64,000 nucleotides of DNA from Symbiodinium kawagutii (taxonomy: Eukaryota; Sar; Dinophyceae; Suessiales; Symbiodiniaceae), in NCBI GenBank assembly GCA_009767595.1, contig VSDK01022257.1:795386-859385 (forward strand), read 5' to 3'. Position 1 is the first letter of the stretch, and every line of letters begins with the position of its first letter. Below the pieces are notes generated by a model. The model was not told the DNA's origin, made no database searches, and saw only the letters and a list, made by a program, of their open reading frames with translations. Positions 25,597 through 40,100 of this stretch are shown here, piece after piece. The translations under genes were made by a program, and so were the position numbers.

Positions 25597-28500
25597 GATC
25601 CCCGTCTTTTTGACATCGACCAGTTGTTGGCTGTGGGTGATGTTCATTTGTGAGTGCTAAAAAAAGGAAATAAACAATATGTATACATAAAGTGCATCTG
25701 ATTGCCATGGCTGATCTACGTGTTCTTTCTCTTGAGCACCAATCCGAGTCAATCACCACGAACCAATATCACCATAAACCATCATACACTACTGCATACA
25801 CGATATAAATCAGTACACTAAACATGAACCAGCAATAACCAGCACCACTATAAGCCACCCTTCTGAACCATTTAACCAATATGTAACGACCATTGAATCA
25901 CCATTCACCACCATTCACCACTACAAACCACCAGCACATCACCGCCCACGCTGGACCGCGCCGGGGCGAGGAGCAGACCTGAAGCAAGGTCGAAGGCAGC
26001 GCTCGCCAGGGTCGTTTCAGGCTGAGCAGCAAACGTTTGGAGAAAACTGGTGTTTTTCTCGTGGTCAATTAGTAATTAGCTGTGGTTTAAAATGGTTCAA
26101 TTTAAAGCTGCTGATTATTTCATTTAGTAGTGGTTGATGGTTGATAGTGGTCGAATAGCGGTTAGTGGATGGTGTTTTTTTTGTTGGTGGTTTATTCCAT
26201 TAATACTGGTTGATGGTTAATACTGGTTGATGATGATAAGTGGTTATCAATGGAATGGTGGTTAATGGTGGCCAATGGTGATAATATGGCGGTTAGCCCA
26301 TGAATGGTGGTTCGGGGTGATTGATGCCAGTCAATAAACCCATAAATGATGGTTTGGGCGGGTGATTGATTGTGGCTCATAGTGGTCCATAGATGCTTTG
26401 TTCAATTCTCAGACGACATGTTTGTGGTGTCAAGCACTCGCAGAAATTTGGAGACATCGATTGGCCTGTAGACACTGGCCTCAGTTTCAACCGCAGTTGA
26501 AGTGCTAATGCATAGCAGCATTCAACTACTCCATGGTGATTCCAACCATGAATGATTCCTTAGTTCTGAAACATGATCATTTTTAGCTTTGTCATAGTGT
26601 TTGATGATCATTGCTTATGCCCGAGTTCTTAACCATCATACCTTGGTTGCTGATGCTTCTAATTACCTGTAATTACGATGTTTATCCTGCTTCTCAGTTT
26701 AATTTCCGCAGTGGTAAATACTCATAGTTTATACTGGAGAACCATTGATGGCAAATTAAGCGCTTGCTACTCTCCAGTTACTCCAGCAATTACTTTATGA
26801 TGATTAAGGTTGCTACATGTTGCTGCAACATGCTGCAACCAAATCATAATAAACATGTAGTAATCTTAGCATAATCATTAGCTAAGGTTTGAAGCAATAA
26901 TCGAATTCTTAGCTTTGGCCAATGGTTCTCCAGCAGGAACTGCTTCCAACCAGCGACTTGTGGGGACCAGGTGTCTGCTGCGGCACTGCCAGCGAACTTG
27001 GTTACAGGAGTGCTGCGAACGAAAGTGACGCCAAAGGTTCAAGGAACAAACGGGATGAATATAAGTAATTTGTGGTTCATGTGATGGTTTGTAGTGCTTA
27101 GATGGCTGTTGGTTATGAGTTGGTTAAGGAGGAAGTCATTACATGTATTCGATTTTCGTTTTCCAATCAACGTACATGGGCCCTCGATTCGCTTTGCGGG
27201 TCCATCTCTCTGCAGGAGTTTTGGCGGATCCTGCGCGATATCAGAATCGTTTTCTGGTGGGGGACATCAGCTGCGCAAACGGACGTGATGATGATGCACC
27301 ACAATTTTGCTAACTGTGATCTTCCAGCATGATTGCTGGTTGTAGTGATTAAGTAGTAGTTTTTTTGTGATGTTAACCACTATGTACAGTTTAATAGTGA
27401 TGAATTCTGCTTAATTATGGCAAAACCTCTTTTGGTGTGATCTTCAGTTGTCCAAGCCGTGAGGGAAATCAGCCATTTTGGTACACATGTAGTGTAGTGG
27501 CCAGAAACCGCCTTTCATTCAGAGCTTGTACTAGCTGTATAGGGTCACAGAGGGCGGGGGAGCCTGTCTCCATTCGTAACAGTCATCCATTGGTGGACAG
27601 ACAATCGGCCGAGTGATGCTTGTGAAAGGAATCCCAAGAAAGGACCCATGACCATTTGCCGTGAGAGTATATTTGGCCATGATTTGCCATCCAAGGAGTT
27701 TATGAATACAATAGGGATCTACCCTTAATAGGGTAACCAGCCAGAAAGCTACGAATCGCGGTGGCTGTCCAGTGAATGACCTATGGGCCGCCTTGAAGCT
27801 TGTGCCAGTTTCCTCTTAGCATCCACCCTTCCTTAGCCAATCGGTAGTGGAGCATTCATGGAGTCATGGAAGAAGAAAAGCAGCGAATGACGGATCGTGT
27901 CATGCCCTGTTTGATTAACAAACCACGCAAGTATGTTGTATCTATCATGACTGTGAGTTACCCCAGTTGCTGAGTATTGCTAAGTTAAATAAGTATGCAA
28001 ACATTGTCAAGGTATGGCATTTCCCAAGCCATGGCGTTGCCTTAAATCTTGGAGTACCTTGGATCACCCATCGCAACGGGTGTACCTCATGTTGTTATAC
28101 ATGTTTTGCACGGTATACCTGACGCATGTTTATTTGCTGTGCCCTACAAAATCAGCCATGAACAACCACCATCAATAAGGATGAAATCATGCACAACATT
28201 CTTATCCCTCATTGACTGTCGAACCTCGTGAAGTGTGACTGAGTATGTTTACAGATAATCAACATTGTTTAACGTTTATTCACAGGTTGTCTTTCTAGAA
28301 CGTGCAAATGCAAACCAATGCTTTACATTCATCCACCCTTATGAGTTCAGCCATGAATTTGGCCATGTTCACCAATTATTACTGTTACAATGTTGGAGCA
28401 TTCCTCACCATTCTTGACCATTGAATCACAGTGTCTTGAACCACGTTGAACCACGATATTGTGAAGTAATACCCGCCACTAATTGGCCATTACATCAAGC

Positions 28501-31500
28501 CATGCGTCATATTGCACTGGCAAGACATGCCATTTCAGCGAAGAGATATAATAAGTGTGTTTTTTCTTATCTGTGCTTGTAAGTTTATAACATATATAGC
28601 TATTGAATTACATATTATACGTATAGCAACTATTCTCAACCACTACATCAACAAATGGCAGTGGGTCAAAATCCCGTACCCCTGGTTCCCCATCATTTAC
28701 CATTGTTTTCCCTATTATTAATTACTGGTTATTATCTCCCATTATTGGTTGGTTAATATTGACCCATAGCCAAATGCCACCCATTCCCATGTACCTGTTA
28801 TAGCCACCCTTTTATCGTTGCGCTGCAGATGGCTTTCGTGAAGCATTGCGGGGACCGTTGGATCAGCTCGGTGGGGTCTCCAAGATTCGCGCCCCAGAGA
28901 TTGGGGACGCTACTGCGCCACGGGGATTGCGTACCCATGAGGGATGTGCAGGTGGGGTAGTTCACCATGGTTATAAACCTTATAAGGTGGCTGAACTACC
29001 CCTTAGAACCAGGGTTAAGAAGCAGTTACGAGCCGTGGCGATGCATACCCAGGTAGGGTGGATTACTCCAGGAATTGGGGATGACCATTGTGAGTGTAAC
29101 CAGTTGCTGAGTGATCCGTCACCACATCCGTTTTCAATGGATGCTGGCTGGTGGTTTGATTCTCATTTATTTTCCCTAGTAGTTATTAACAATCGGTTGG
29201 TTGACAAGCATATTTTTCATGGGGGTTCAAACCACCAACCAGGATGTCAAGTTACATTGATCTACACTAGAGCTCCACCTTAAGGTCTGCCAGTGAAGAT
29301 CTGGAAGCAGTTGTGCCTTACGAGCTACGGGGCTGATCCTGAAAAGCGCCCATGGTTTGACCGAAGCACCTGGCCTGTGGTGCGCGCCAAGCAGCTGATT
29401 GAACAGCAAGGGCCACTGCACGTGGACAACGGCCTGCTGATGGGTGACCCGGGGAATACCCAAGGTTCAACAAGCCGAAGGAACAGCTGGCAGATCAAGG
29501 AGTGGAAGGAAGTGCCTTTGACCTTCCTCGGGGTTGACTTGACCTACGGCGAAGATGAGGGGCTCTGTGACGACATGGGCACCTACATCAGGAACCTGAG
29601 GCTTCCTGAGATTGGGCCAGCAGGCAGGGTCAACGCTCCTGCAGTCACAAAACTATCATTTCAAACAACCCTGCGATGAACGTGCCATAAAGTTGGGATA
29701 TGTGGGGATCAGTGGAAATGAACCATTCATATATGGACATGTATACACATGTAAAAATGTAGATATATGTATGTGTGCTTGTATCGATCTGGCTATTTGT
29801 GAATATATCTATGTTTCCATTTAGATACATGTCGATCTATCCATACAGTGCAGTGCTGTACAACTGAGCAACTTCCTATTTGCTGCTTATCTCCATTGGC
29901 GTTTTTTTCTTGAGCTCTGGTTCCGACTCATTGTTCGCTAAATGTTTTTTGCCTCACGTTTCATTCTCAGACATGACCATTGATTTGGAAGTTACCCCAT
30001 TCACTGACATACCCGTGTATATGCAAACATCCTATGTGTCAATTGTGTATGCAATTATTTCGATATGTTCATATACTACATACGTATTTTTAACTACACA
30101 GATGTACTATTTTTTCAAAAACTATGCAGACATCTAGAGCACGCACACGTAACATTTGTATATGCATTGATTTGTGTAAAAAGCGGGTGTGTTTTCATAT
30201 GGCATGGGTTGAGGTTGTCATAGCCGAGCCGCGCCTAGGAAGAAACTACAGAGTCACAGGAGAGCTGTGGATGGATTGGCTGGACATGGCTGGACACGGG
30301 TGGTGACCCATGGTGCTGCTTGCTGCTTCATAACCATCTTCAAACTCATGCGCTTGTCGGATGAAGAAGCAATTACTTAGAGCTGTACTGATCAGATCTA
30401 ATAAGATGTTTTTTTTAATGATTACTTAAAACCTTTTGCGCAGTTCTAAGACAAGACATACTCCCAATAGACTTAGAGTTTTACGTGTTCGAAACGTGAA
30501 CATTGGTAGGGGGTCGCGAAACCAAATACACCGCTCGTGTGCACCGATGGCAACTTCTAGCCCAGTGCCCCAGTGCTGAAACCTCTGATGATTGCGCTGG
30601 CTATTGCAGCCAACAACAGCGCTACATTTTGGTTTCGGCATATGTTTCCTGCGCTTTCATGAACCTTGAATCATCTTAGGGTATTTATTAGATATGGTAC
30701 ATCTTTGCTACAATGACTACCTAATAGATATCCAAAGACTACCCTTTAAATATCCAATGAGAACCCCCTTCGGCATAGGGATGTGATTGTTCGATCACTG
30801 TCACGACCAGTTCTTTTCAGCCGCCACAAAGCTCCTGGAAACCTGGCGAGTCACCTCGGGGTAAGCAATTGCGCAATCCGCAAACGTTGCGCTGCTCGGT
30901 ACGGTGGAACTTGGTGCCAGCTCGTTCCAACCGTTGGATTGAACAAGACAACCAATGTTTTTTTAGATGTTTCAGCATTCCTCATCTCCATGAATCGCAA
31001 GATCCTACGAGTGTTTAACCATAAATAGCCAGTGTTGAAGATATTGTGATAATCATTTTTGATTCCGTATAGAAACTACTGGTATGTACTGGTCAAGATT
31101 GACCTTCAGATATTTCAAATATTGTATCAGAAACACAGTAGTCAGTATTCAAGATCATTGCTGGGGAAGATAAGTATCAGCTTTCATCCACCATCCACCC
31201 ATTTGACACACAGTAGTCAAATCCACGTGCTAGCTGCCAACCCCCGTGAATAGCCGTCATTGCTGAGTATTGTTGAGTCGTACTTGGTTGCCATTCACTT
31301 GTTGGAAATTACCAGCCAAGTTTTAACATGGACTGACAAGTGGCAACTATAATAGATTTGGTTGTCGGTTGACACCTGTACCCCAGCTGTTTACATCCAT
31401 GAATGACCAAACTGGCCGCATTGTTGGAATGCGCACCTAGTGAAGGCTTTGGCTTAAAATCTGGAACCCCAAAGATGGATGGTTTATTGCTAAAGATAAT

Positions 31501-34102
31501 TCATATTGGGATGGTTTGGGGTACCCCCGTTTGAGAGACCCCCGATGTACTTGGTAGATTCCCTATTCTTGTTGGTGGTTCTTATCAACCTTCACCCATG
31601 TTTAACCAATAGTTCGGAAATAGTCAACCAATGTACATTTACAAACCACGAATCAACCACAAGTTTGCCATTATTATTAGTTGTCATTACTGTACCCGTC
31701 ATGTAACCATCAATTCTCCATCATGAGTTGGTTCTTAGCCACTGTCAACCATCATTGTGAATCACTTTTGAATGTCAATTATACGGCTATGGGTCAGTAT
31801 TATTCAACCAACTAAGGGGGGTTAACCACCAACAATAATAGGGAAAACGATGGTGAATGATGGGGGAACCAGGGGTACTGGGTTTTGGCTTATACCCATA
31901 CAACCACTACTACCACTCTTAGACACCACAATTTGGAATTTATCCATAGCAAACATGAACAAATGATAACCATTAGTTAACTGGCAATCAGCTGGCTACA
32001 ACAACATGTATCCCTTATTATCTCATTAACCACTATTATGATATTACTGTATTCTTTCAGTTTTAATTTATCAATGATTAGCACCATGACTATTCGTATT
32101 GAGAGATGCTTAATCATCAATGAATCAGTACGATTAACCACTACTAATTACTATCAAGCATTCCTCGTAACTTATCAATACCCTATTATTTTTAACCATT
32201 GATAGTAGGACCAATACCAGGGGGGACTAACGAATAGTATATTAGATATGGTCATTTCTTAGCCATTCATGCCCTTTGATCCCCACTCATACCACCTGGC
32301 TACGGCAGGACAACACGCGTGATGCCCTCCTGGCAGCGTGCAACAGCTTCATCCAGCGCGGTAGCCAGGACGAGCAGTGGTTGTTGAAGGGTCGATTTGG
32401 AGAGGTTTTCCTGCCATGCAGGTTGGTGGTTTTAAACATTTTTTTGTTTTTACTAATGATTATTGACAAATGGTTGGTTGACTGATTTTTTTCAAAGGGC
32501 TTGAAACCACCAACCAGCATGTCTATGGCTTCAAAAAGGGGGTTTTTATGGTTGATAATAGGGGAGAATCATCAGCCTGGTGTTCCTTATCATGCACCAG
32601 TACCCTCCAGGAAACTAACATAGAAGCAACCAATAGGAAACTGATGTATATGAAGCAATATTTTAATCATATGGAGTTTTCTCAAGCCAGTTTGGGAGCC
32701 CCAGAATTATGGTTGGTTTCTTGCTATCAATGGTTAATAGAGCATGATTTAGGGCCCTATTTTAAGAAACCACCGTAAGGGGATTAGAACAGTTGAAACA
32801 GGGGACAATTGTCAACAATAATTAATGGTTAAACAGCTACTGCATAGGGGTTTCTCAAGCCATAGGGAACCCTGGAACCCTCAAGTTATGGTTTGTTTGC
32901 CATTAATCATGATTACTACTGGATGATAATTGGGGGTACCTCCATGTCAAAAAAATGACAAAACTGAACCTTTAAGGCTTATCAAGGTGAAATTTAGCTC
33001 ATTTAGGCTTACAAGTTAAAACTAATTCTTCAAAAAGTGAACGTTTAAGGCTTTACGGATAGTTTAAGGTTCCAAGTTTGCCACTCTGAAAAAGGTTTTT
33101 CAGGGTCGTTTAGTTGATCGCTCGTTCAGACGGATTGATAATGGTTTTGTTTTTTCTTAGATTTGTGTTTTTGATTTATCTAGTGGTTGGTTCATACACT
33201 GATAAGCAGCACTTATTTGGAGTCAACTTAGTCATTCGTGAAGGATTGGTGGGCTTTTGGATTGACGTAGTCATTTGTGTATACTGATGGGTGTGTTTTC
33301 TTTTGGTTTCGTGAACTGCAACGTTAGGTGCGTTGATGTTTGTTGCCAAGCTGAAGGATCGATGCTGATAAACCACAGGGTTGCCTGGAGGGCCACCTTT
33401 GTGGTGGCTGGTGACGTTTATTGGCTGATCATGGTCGATTTTTGGGGAAAAAATGACTCATGATGGTATATCTGCTCAAAAATTGGCAAATAGATAGCTT
33501 GACTCATGGTTTATTAGCAAATCATGGCCGATTGTTGGTAATGGCCATGTGGAATCTTTAATGTTTGGAGATATTTGGGTGTTTCTCAAATTAGGGAACC
33601 TCCAAATCATTCAATATCAACAATTTATAGTAATATATAAACCATCCATTTTGTGGGGCTCCTTTTTGAGAAACCACCATTTGATTCCAATTCAATTAGA
33701 TGAGATGATGCTTAATTAACGATGAATACCGGTGCGTCCTGGTTGTGGATATACAATATAATTGTCATTCCTATCAAATTCGAATCTCAACCATAGAGAT
33801 TCGAATCTCAACCTGGTATTCCTATACAATATAATTGTCAATCCTGCCCAGAAATGCAAGGGGAGATGATGAGTTGCAGCAGCATACCACCTATGACGAC
33901 GCTTTAGCCCCATAGCCCTGGGGCATAGCCTGGCATCCCCGCTGTCGCAAACCAGTTCTACTCACCGGCAGAGCCCAAAGGCAACCGCAGTACCTTCGAT
34001 TGCTATAGTAACTGGTGGGTCTAGCCACGTTAGGGAGGTGTTTATACTTCGCCCCCATACCATTGTATCAATTAATATGATGTATACAATATGTTCCTCA
34101 TG

Positions 34103-34139
<37 letters not shown>

Positions 34140-37100
34140 GGATGGATAGATAGATAGATAGACACACACACACAAAAAAATCATGTTCATTTGCCCCCAC
34201 AAAACTGATTAAAGACGCATGATCCTCGAATGACGGAAGGTTTGTTGGCGCTTTGCTTTCAGGAGAAGGCGATGTGGAAAGATTTCTTAGAGCAAGAACT
34301 TGGTGGCATCATAGGTGAGCTGCGCGCGCGCAGGTAGTGCGGGGGTGGGCATAGTGCTGGGGTACACGGCTGTATTGGTAGATGGCTATGGGTCAATATT
34401 AATCAACCAACTAATGGGGGATATTTCCCAACAACAACAGGGGAAACAATGGTTGATGATGGGGACACCAGGGGTACGGGGTTTTGACCCGCTGCCAGAT
34501 GTTGTCAAGATATTGGATGGCACTATTACACATTTACAAATAAACCTTGTCCACATTTGTCCACCTGTTTGTGAATATGTATATATGTTTTATTTGTATA
34601 AATTGTGATAGGCACATTTGCAACATATTTGTTTTAATGGATGTGTAGACATGTACAGTGCACATATAATTTCATGCAGCATGTTTCTTTTACATGAAAT
34701 CCCCAAATGCCTGAAGTTTCTGGGATCATTGATGAATTGCACTACTTGGTGTCAGGGCAAGGCTGTGGGCGTGCTTTAGGAGAAACTACGCGGATGTTGT
34801 GGTGTCATCTCTTCTCTCAGTGTTCCTCGTCTTTGGGTTCCCTCCAAAGCATTTCAGATGCCGAAGGTCTTCACAAAATAATGTTTTTGTACTTGTTCAC
34901 TTGCATTTGCGACAAATACACTTAGTAGTAAAGTGAGTATATAATCAGCTGGATATATTCATATATATATATATATATATATAATATTTTCTGTAGTAAC
35001 TTACTTTCCGAAGCACTTCTGTCCACCAACAAATTTACCTGCATACCCATGCACTCCTATTGACAAATCATCCCTATTGGAACCAACCCGACATGGATTG
35101 ACATGTTTTGAAGATGAACCAAACATGGAAAAAAACATGTTGGACACCTACTCCAAACCTAGGACTTTCCTGTCTTACCGTGGTTTCACCCTTCCGGTAG
35201 TCACATAGCAGGCTGAAAGCCATGGCCAATCCCGATACATTACCAGCTAAAAAGAAATATCCAGCCTGCTATGGTTGACTGCCGTATATAGAGTAATCAT
35301 TCTTCACCATCATCATCATCATCATCATCATCACAATTATCATCATCATCATCATCATCCTCCTCGTCATCATCATCATCAGCATCATCATTTGCCATTG
35401 TCATTAACTATTTACCGATATTATTGACCATCTTCAGAAACCCGCATAATTAACACCATGGTTTCTACTGACAGTAACATTTTTTACTGAGGCTGACAAT
35501 GGTTCATCTCTACATGACGTGAAAGCAATAGTATTGAGCATCATCATTGTGCTTGTTGGTAGTAATTGACTTTGACTTTCATTTTTCAATGTTAAAGATG
35601 GTTGGTCACGAACTAGTATTCATCACAATTATCAATCATCATCATGATAAACCATTGACCATCATTTAGCTACCATCACTCACCATCACGAACCATCAGT
35701 CAACGACTATCTTCCATAGGTTTAACCATCATTAACTGGTTGGTGGTTTTCATCATTTGTTCCCCCAGTATTGACTTAAATGATTAGCTAGTTGTCTTGC
35801 GCATATTTTTCATGACGGGGTGGTTCAACCATCAATCAGTAGCAGCTAGCCATTATCAAGCATTATAGCCATCATTAGAGATTTTAGCGACTATGAACTA
35901 TTGTTTTTACCCAGTTGATCATCATTAACCACCATTTTTGATAAGATGTGAATCCCTAAATGATCACCATCATTTAGCAGCCATTCACCCCCAGTAACCA
36001 ACCACCATTAGTTTTAACCATTGCAATCACTATGAACCATTAGTAAGCATCATTAATCAACCATTCACCCTCGTTAACCATTGCTTAATCGGCTTTTCAC
36101 CATCATGAACCACCAATCCACCAATCCACCAGCGATTCACCAAGCCATTCACCAAGCACTTCTGAACCAGCCATCCACCAGCCATTCACCATCATTAAGC
36201 ATTACTGAACCATCCACCGAGCCCATCACCACCATCCGCTACCACGGCGCATCGTGCCCCTTGCGAGTGAAGGTGATCCCTTCGCCTTCGATCTGCGGAT
36301 CAAGATCTTGGACAACCAAGCGCGAAAGGCGCGGGTTCCCGTTTCGGTGCCCCGTTAAGTACCGTGGGCAGGGCAATATGCAGCAATAATAGCTGGTTGG
36401 TGGTTTCAGTGACTGAATTCACTGATTCTGTGCAGAGTTCTGTGATTAAATATGTGGTTAAGTGAGGGGTTATGGCAAAACAATGCAAAACATGTGGGTA
36501 ACTGAGGGGGAACAAGCAACAGTTGGTTGGTGGATTCAGTGACTGAATTCATTAGGGACTGGAGTTAGTCATTTAGGGACAAGTTGGATGCTGTCAGTTG
36601 CTGCCTTTGTCCTATGACAAATCTGAGGGATCAAAATGGCTTGCAGTTGTTGAAGATGACTAGATGCAACCACTTGTAGCAGGACTGTGTGGTTTCAATT
36701 GCTGCCGCATCCCCACTGAACCGGGTTTGATGATCCATTTGGGTATCTCAAGATGCCATGTGGTTGGGGCAGCTAGCACTTGTTGTCGTTGGACCAAGAT
36801 ACTATGCGTGTGGCTCATACAGGACCAAGCATCCCAACTTCCACCTGGTAAGCAATATGATTAGCGGTTACATGGTGGGCCAGATGTGCTACACGTTTGA
36901 TCACGAGCTATGGCAGCCCGGCAGCCAGCGTACGAAGCAGACTTGTCGCACTGACCAAACCCAAACGGTTGTACATATTTGTTAAAGTGAAACTCGCTGT
37001 TGGTTGGTAGGGAGTTAAGGAGCCAGGAGCATCCATATATCCGTCTTTTCAGGGAGCCTGTTGACCAGGTGGCGGATCATGGTGTGGGAATGGGGCCTGA

Positions 37101-40100
37101 CAACCCTCCGTAACTGACCAATGGACCAATAGACCCTTCCCTCTCCTGGTGGGTTCCCTTGTTTCGATTGTGTCAATCATGATGATGGTGATTGTACGTG
37201 CTTGTCCTTGTCAATAAATGGCAAACTCATTTAGCCGCAGACATGTTCATAGACACATCCTGCTTGGTGGTGGCCAGGATATGACCCACAGCAACGCTTG
37301 TCATCTGAGCATTTCACTCAGTTTGCCTTGCTTTGGATTGATTGGCTTTGCCAAAAGCACGGCATACCAGCTGATCAGTGGTGCTCCTGTTGGATAGTGG
37401 AGGTGGCAGCCTGTGCCACTTGTCTCCAGATTTCACCTGCCATGCCAAGCGCGTTCGACCTATGTGCTGCCAAGCGCGTTCGACCTATGTGCTTTGATCC
37501 ATACACCACTGCGCCATATTGTCCGGCAGACCAGGATCCCAACACCCAGTGTGAAATTTGTTGGGAAGCGTTGACAAAAGGTGCCGGCCCAGAGCATGAG
37601 CGCTTTGCATACACTGAACATGGCGCACGAGGCCCGGCGATATGCGTATGAGACAAAGTATGTGTTCCGTGGGTGCCGCAAAGTATGTCCTCCTTGCGTT
37701 CAGTACAAATGCACATGTACATTTACATATGTATTTATATATATATATATATTCTAATGTGTGTGTATGTGTACCTATGTACATTCTGCGCACGCATACG
37801 CGCATATCATATATGTATATATATATTTATATATACATATATGTATATAATGTTTATATTGACATATGTTTATATGTTTATATTGTCTTTGTATGTGCTT
37901 TTTTATTTATATATATATATACATATGTATTTACTTCATTTCATTTATTTACATATGTGTTATAATTATTTATGCATCCAATGCATTCGCATCACCAGCA
38001 AAACCCCTGACCGGTCGTGGGTCGCTTTCCAGGCCTTGAAGCGAGCAGCGCGACAAGCGCTCATGGCACCCTGGCAGCACCAAGGGCACCAAAGCAGTTG
38101 CTGAGGTAAGCCTTGGAGATGTGAAGCCCGGAGTAGTATACCAGGGGTTTTTGTGATGGTCAATGATGGTTGATGGTCCATTAGCCATGGTGATCTATGA
38201 TGGTTCGTGATGGTTTATGATGGTTGCTGGTGGTTAATGATGTTAAGTAATGGTTTATGATGGTTCATGGTGACGAATGATGGCTAGTGATGGTTTATGA
38301 TGGATGCTTGGACATGGTGAATGAGGGTTGACGATGATCAGTGAAGATTACGTGGACGTGACAGGGGCACACCTGCAATACTCAATGACGAAAAGGAGTA
38401 AATACAAGAGTTAAATAAGATTAAATCTGGATTTAATTCTTTATCTTCTATCCATTTCAATGACTCTATCCTGGATTAAGGTTGGCAGACCTTGGATAGG
38501 TAGCTCAGTGGATCATATGATTTGCAGCACTGGTGCGGCGTTTGAGATCTACGAACATGAGGACAGTGCAGCGCAGCAAAACTACAAGCAAAATGAGTGC
38601 CGAACACCGTTGGATTTATGGTACTCTTGGGCCTGAAGTGGATTGGTTTACTGGATTTGATCACTTGGCACATTATCATGGTCAATGTTCAGCGTTACTT
38701 TTCAGCCTCATCGAATTGATGGAGCACACTCCAGGAACATAAATGTCTTTGTTGTTGATTGTTGTTGCAAGTGTCCATTTGTGGCATGGCATTTTGTTTT
38801 GTCAGGGATGTAGCAGTCATCATGGCCAGTGTTGCTGTTGTGTTTTTGCATGCCCAGATGTTTGAATTTCAACTGTTGAACTTCAGGATGGGAATACTGT
38901 ACTGTATCATTTGAGATCCCAGACACTGCTTCTATTGATGACGACGGCATCGCTCTTGTCAATGAGGCTCATGATGAAAAACAGCAATCCTGATTACGAT
39001 CCCTGTGATGATAATGATAAAGGCCTCCAATCATTTTTATTGTCACAATATTGATTGGAAATGTATGATAACTCTCATTCTAGTCATGATGATGATAATG
39101 AAGTCTTTGCTAACGATGTCTTTGCTGATGATGTTGGTGGTAATGTTGTTGATAATGATAATGATTAATTATGCTGGTCTTGATGATTCTTCCGGACCAG
39201 AAACCAAGGACGATATGCTTGCGAAGAGCAAGGCCAAGAGGATGGCCAGTGAGGCTGCAGCTTGATGCGAGTGTGGAGCGGATCAGCTTGTGATGCACGG
39301 GCAATGCACGAAGTGCCATGAGTTTTCAGTGATGGTTGATGGTGGTTAGGGCTAGATGGCCAGGTTGACATTCAGCGGGCCCCTTGATGCTGAAGTGCAC
39401 CACACTTTTCGCGCACCGCGCAGACTTTGGTGAAGAGCGCCAAGGTTTTTTGAACGCAAGCGGATCAAATGCCCTGCCGTTCCCGCTGTGGGTCAAGATA
39501 TGGCTATGGGTCAATATTAACCAACCAATAGTGGGGGAAAATCACCAACAAGAATAAGGAAAAACAATGGTTAATGATGGGGGAACCAGGGGTACGGGGT
39601 TTTGACCCACTGCCATATGTTTCCCGAGATCTGAATAATCATTGTGGTGAAGCGGTTAACTACTGGTTGAGTACCAGTCAATTGATGGTTACGGTTCATT
39701 AACTGATTGGAATTGGTGGCAATCATCAAGATCATAATAGAGTGATGGTTGCTTGATGTGAAGTGATGATAGTTGTTGGCAAAGTGATGCAAACTGATCT
39801 GAACTGTGATCGGTACCTGTTAATCGGTGGTCAACAACGGTTGTTTAATCATGGTGGTCATGGTGATCATGGTTCATCATAATTAAGAGTTCAGTCAGTT
39901 CAGTCATGTCAACTATGGCCTGTAGAAATTCATTCATGGTTAGCTTGACCATGATGATTCTTTCTACCCAAAAGCACTTGCATCTTGGGAGGCCCAGCGA
40001 CCGACTGCTGGTGGAAGCTCAGCAAGGGCTGTTTAAGACCCAGGTTGGTGGAGCTCCTGCCATTGATAGCGCAACCCTTGAATGGTCAACCAGCCCCGCA

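Noticed and set aside
25284-25759. Poly-Gln, poly-Leu, poly-Cys, poly-Asn and poly-Thr open frames
   Set aside because: All come from one (CTG/TTG)n tract read in different frames.
27471-27481. AGCCATTTTGG, another partial spliced-leader match
   Set aside because: 11 bases with mismatched flanks; chance hits of this length are not surprising on two strands of 64 kb.
29348-29362. WFDR as the M18 TWFDRDL motif
   Set aside because: It lies in the copia reverse-transcriptase frame, is in the wrong gene order, and lacks DL.AGR after it.
37642-38104. 107- and 143-codon frames rich in Tyr/Ile
   Set aside because: Produced by an AT-rich TATATG tract; only the 38033-38105 part has exon features.
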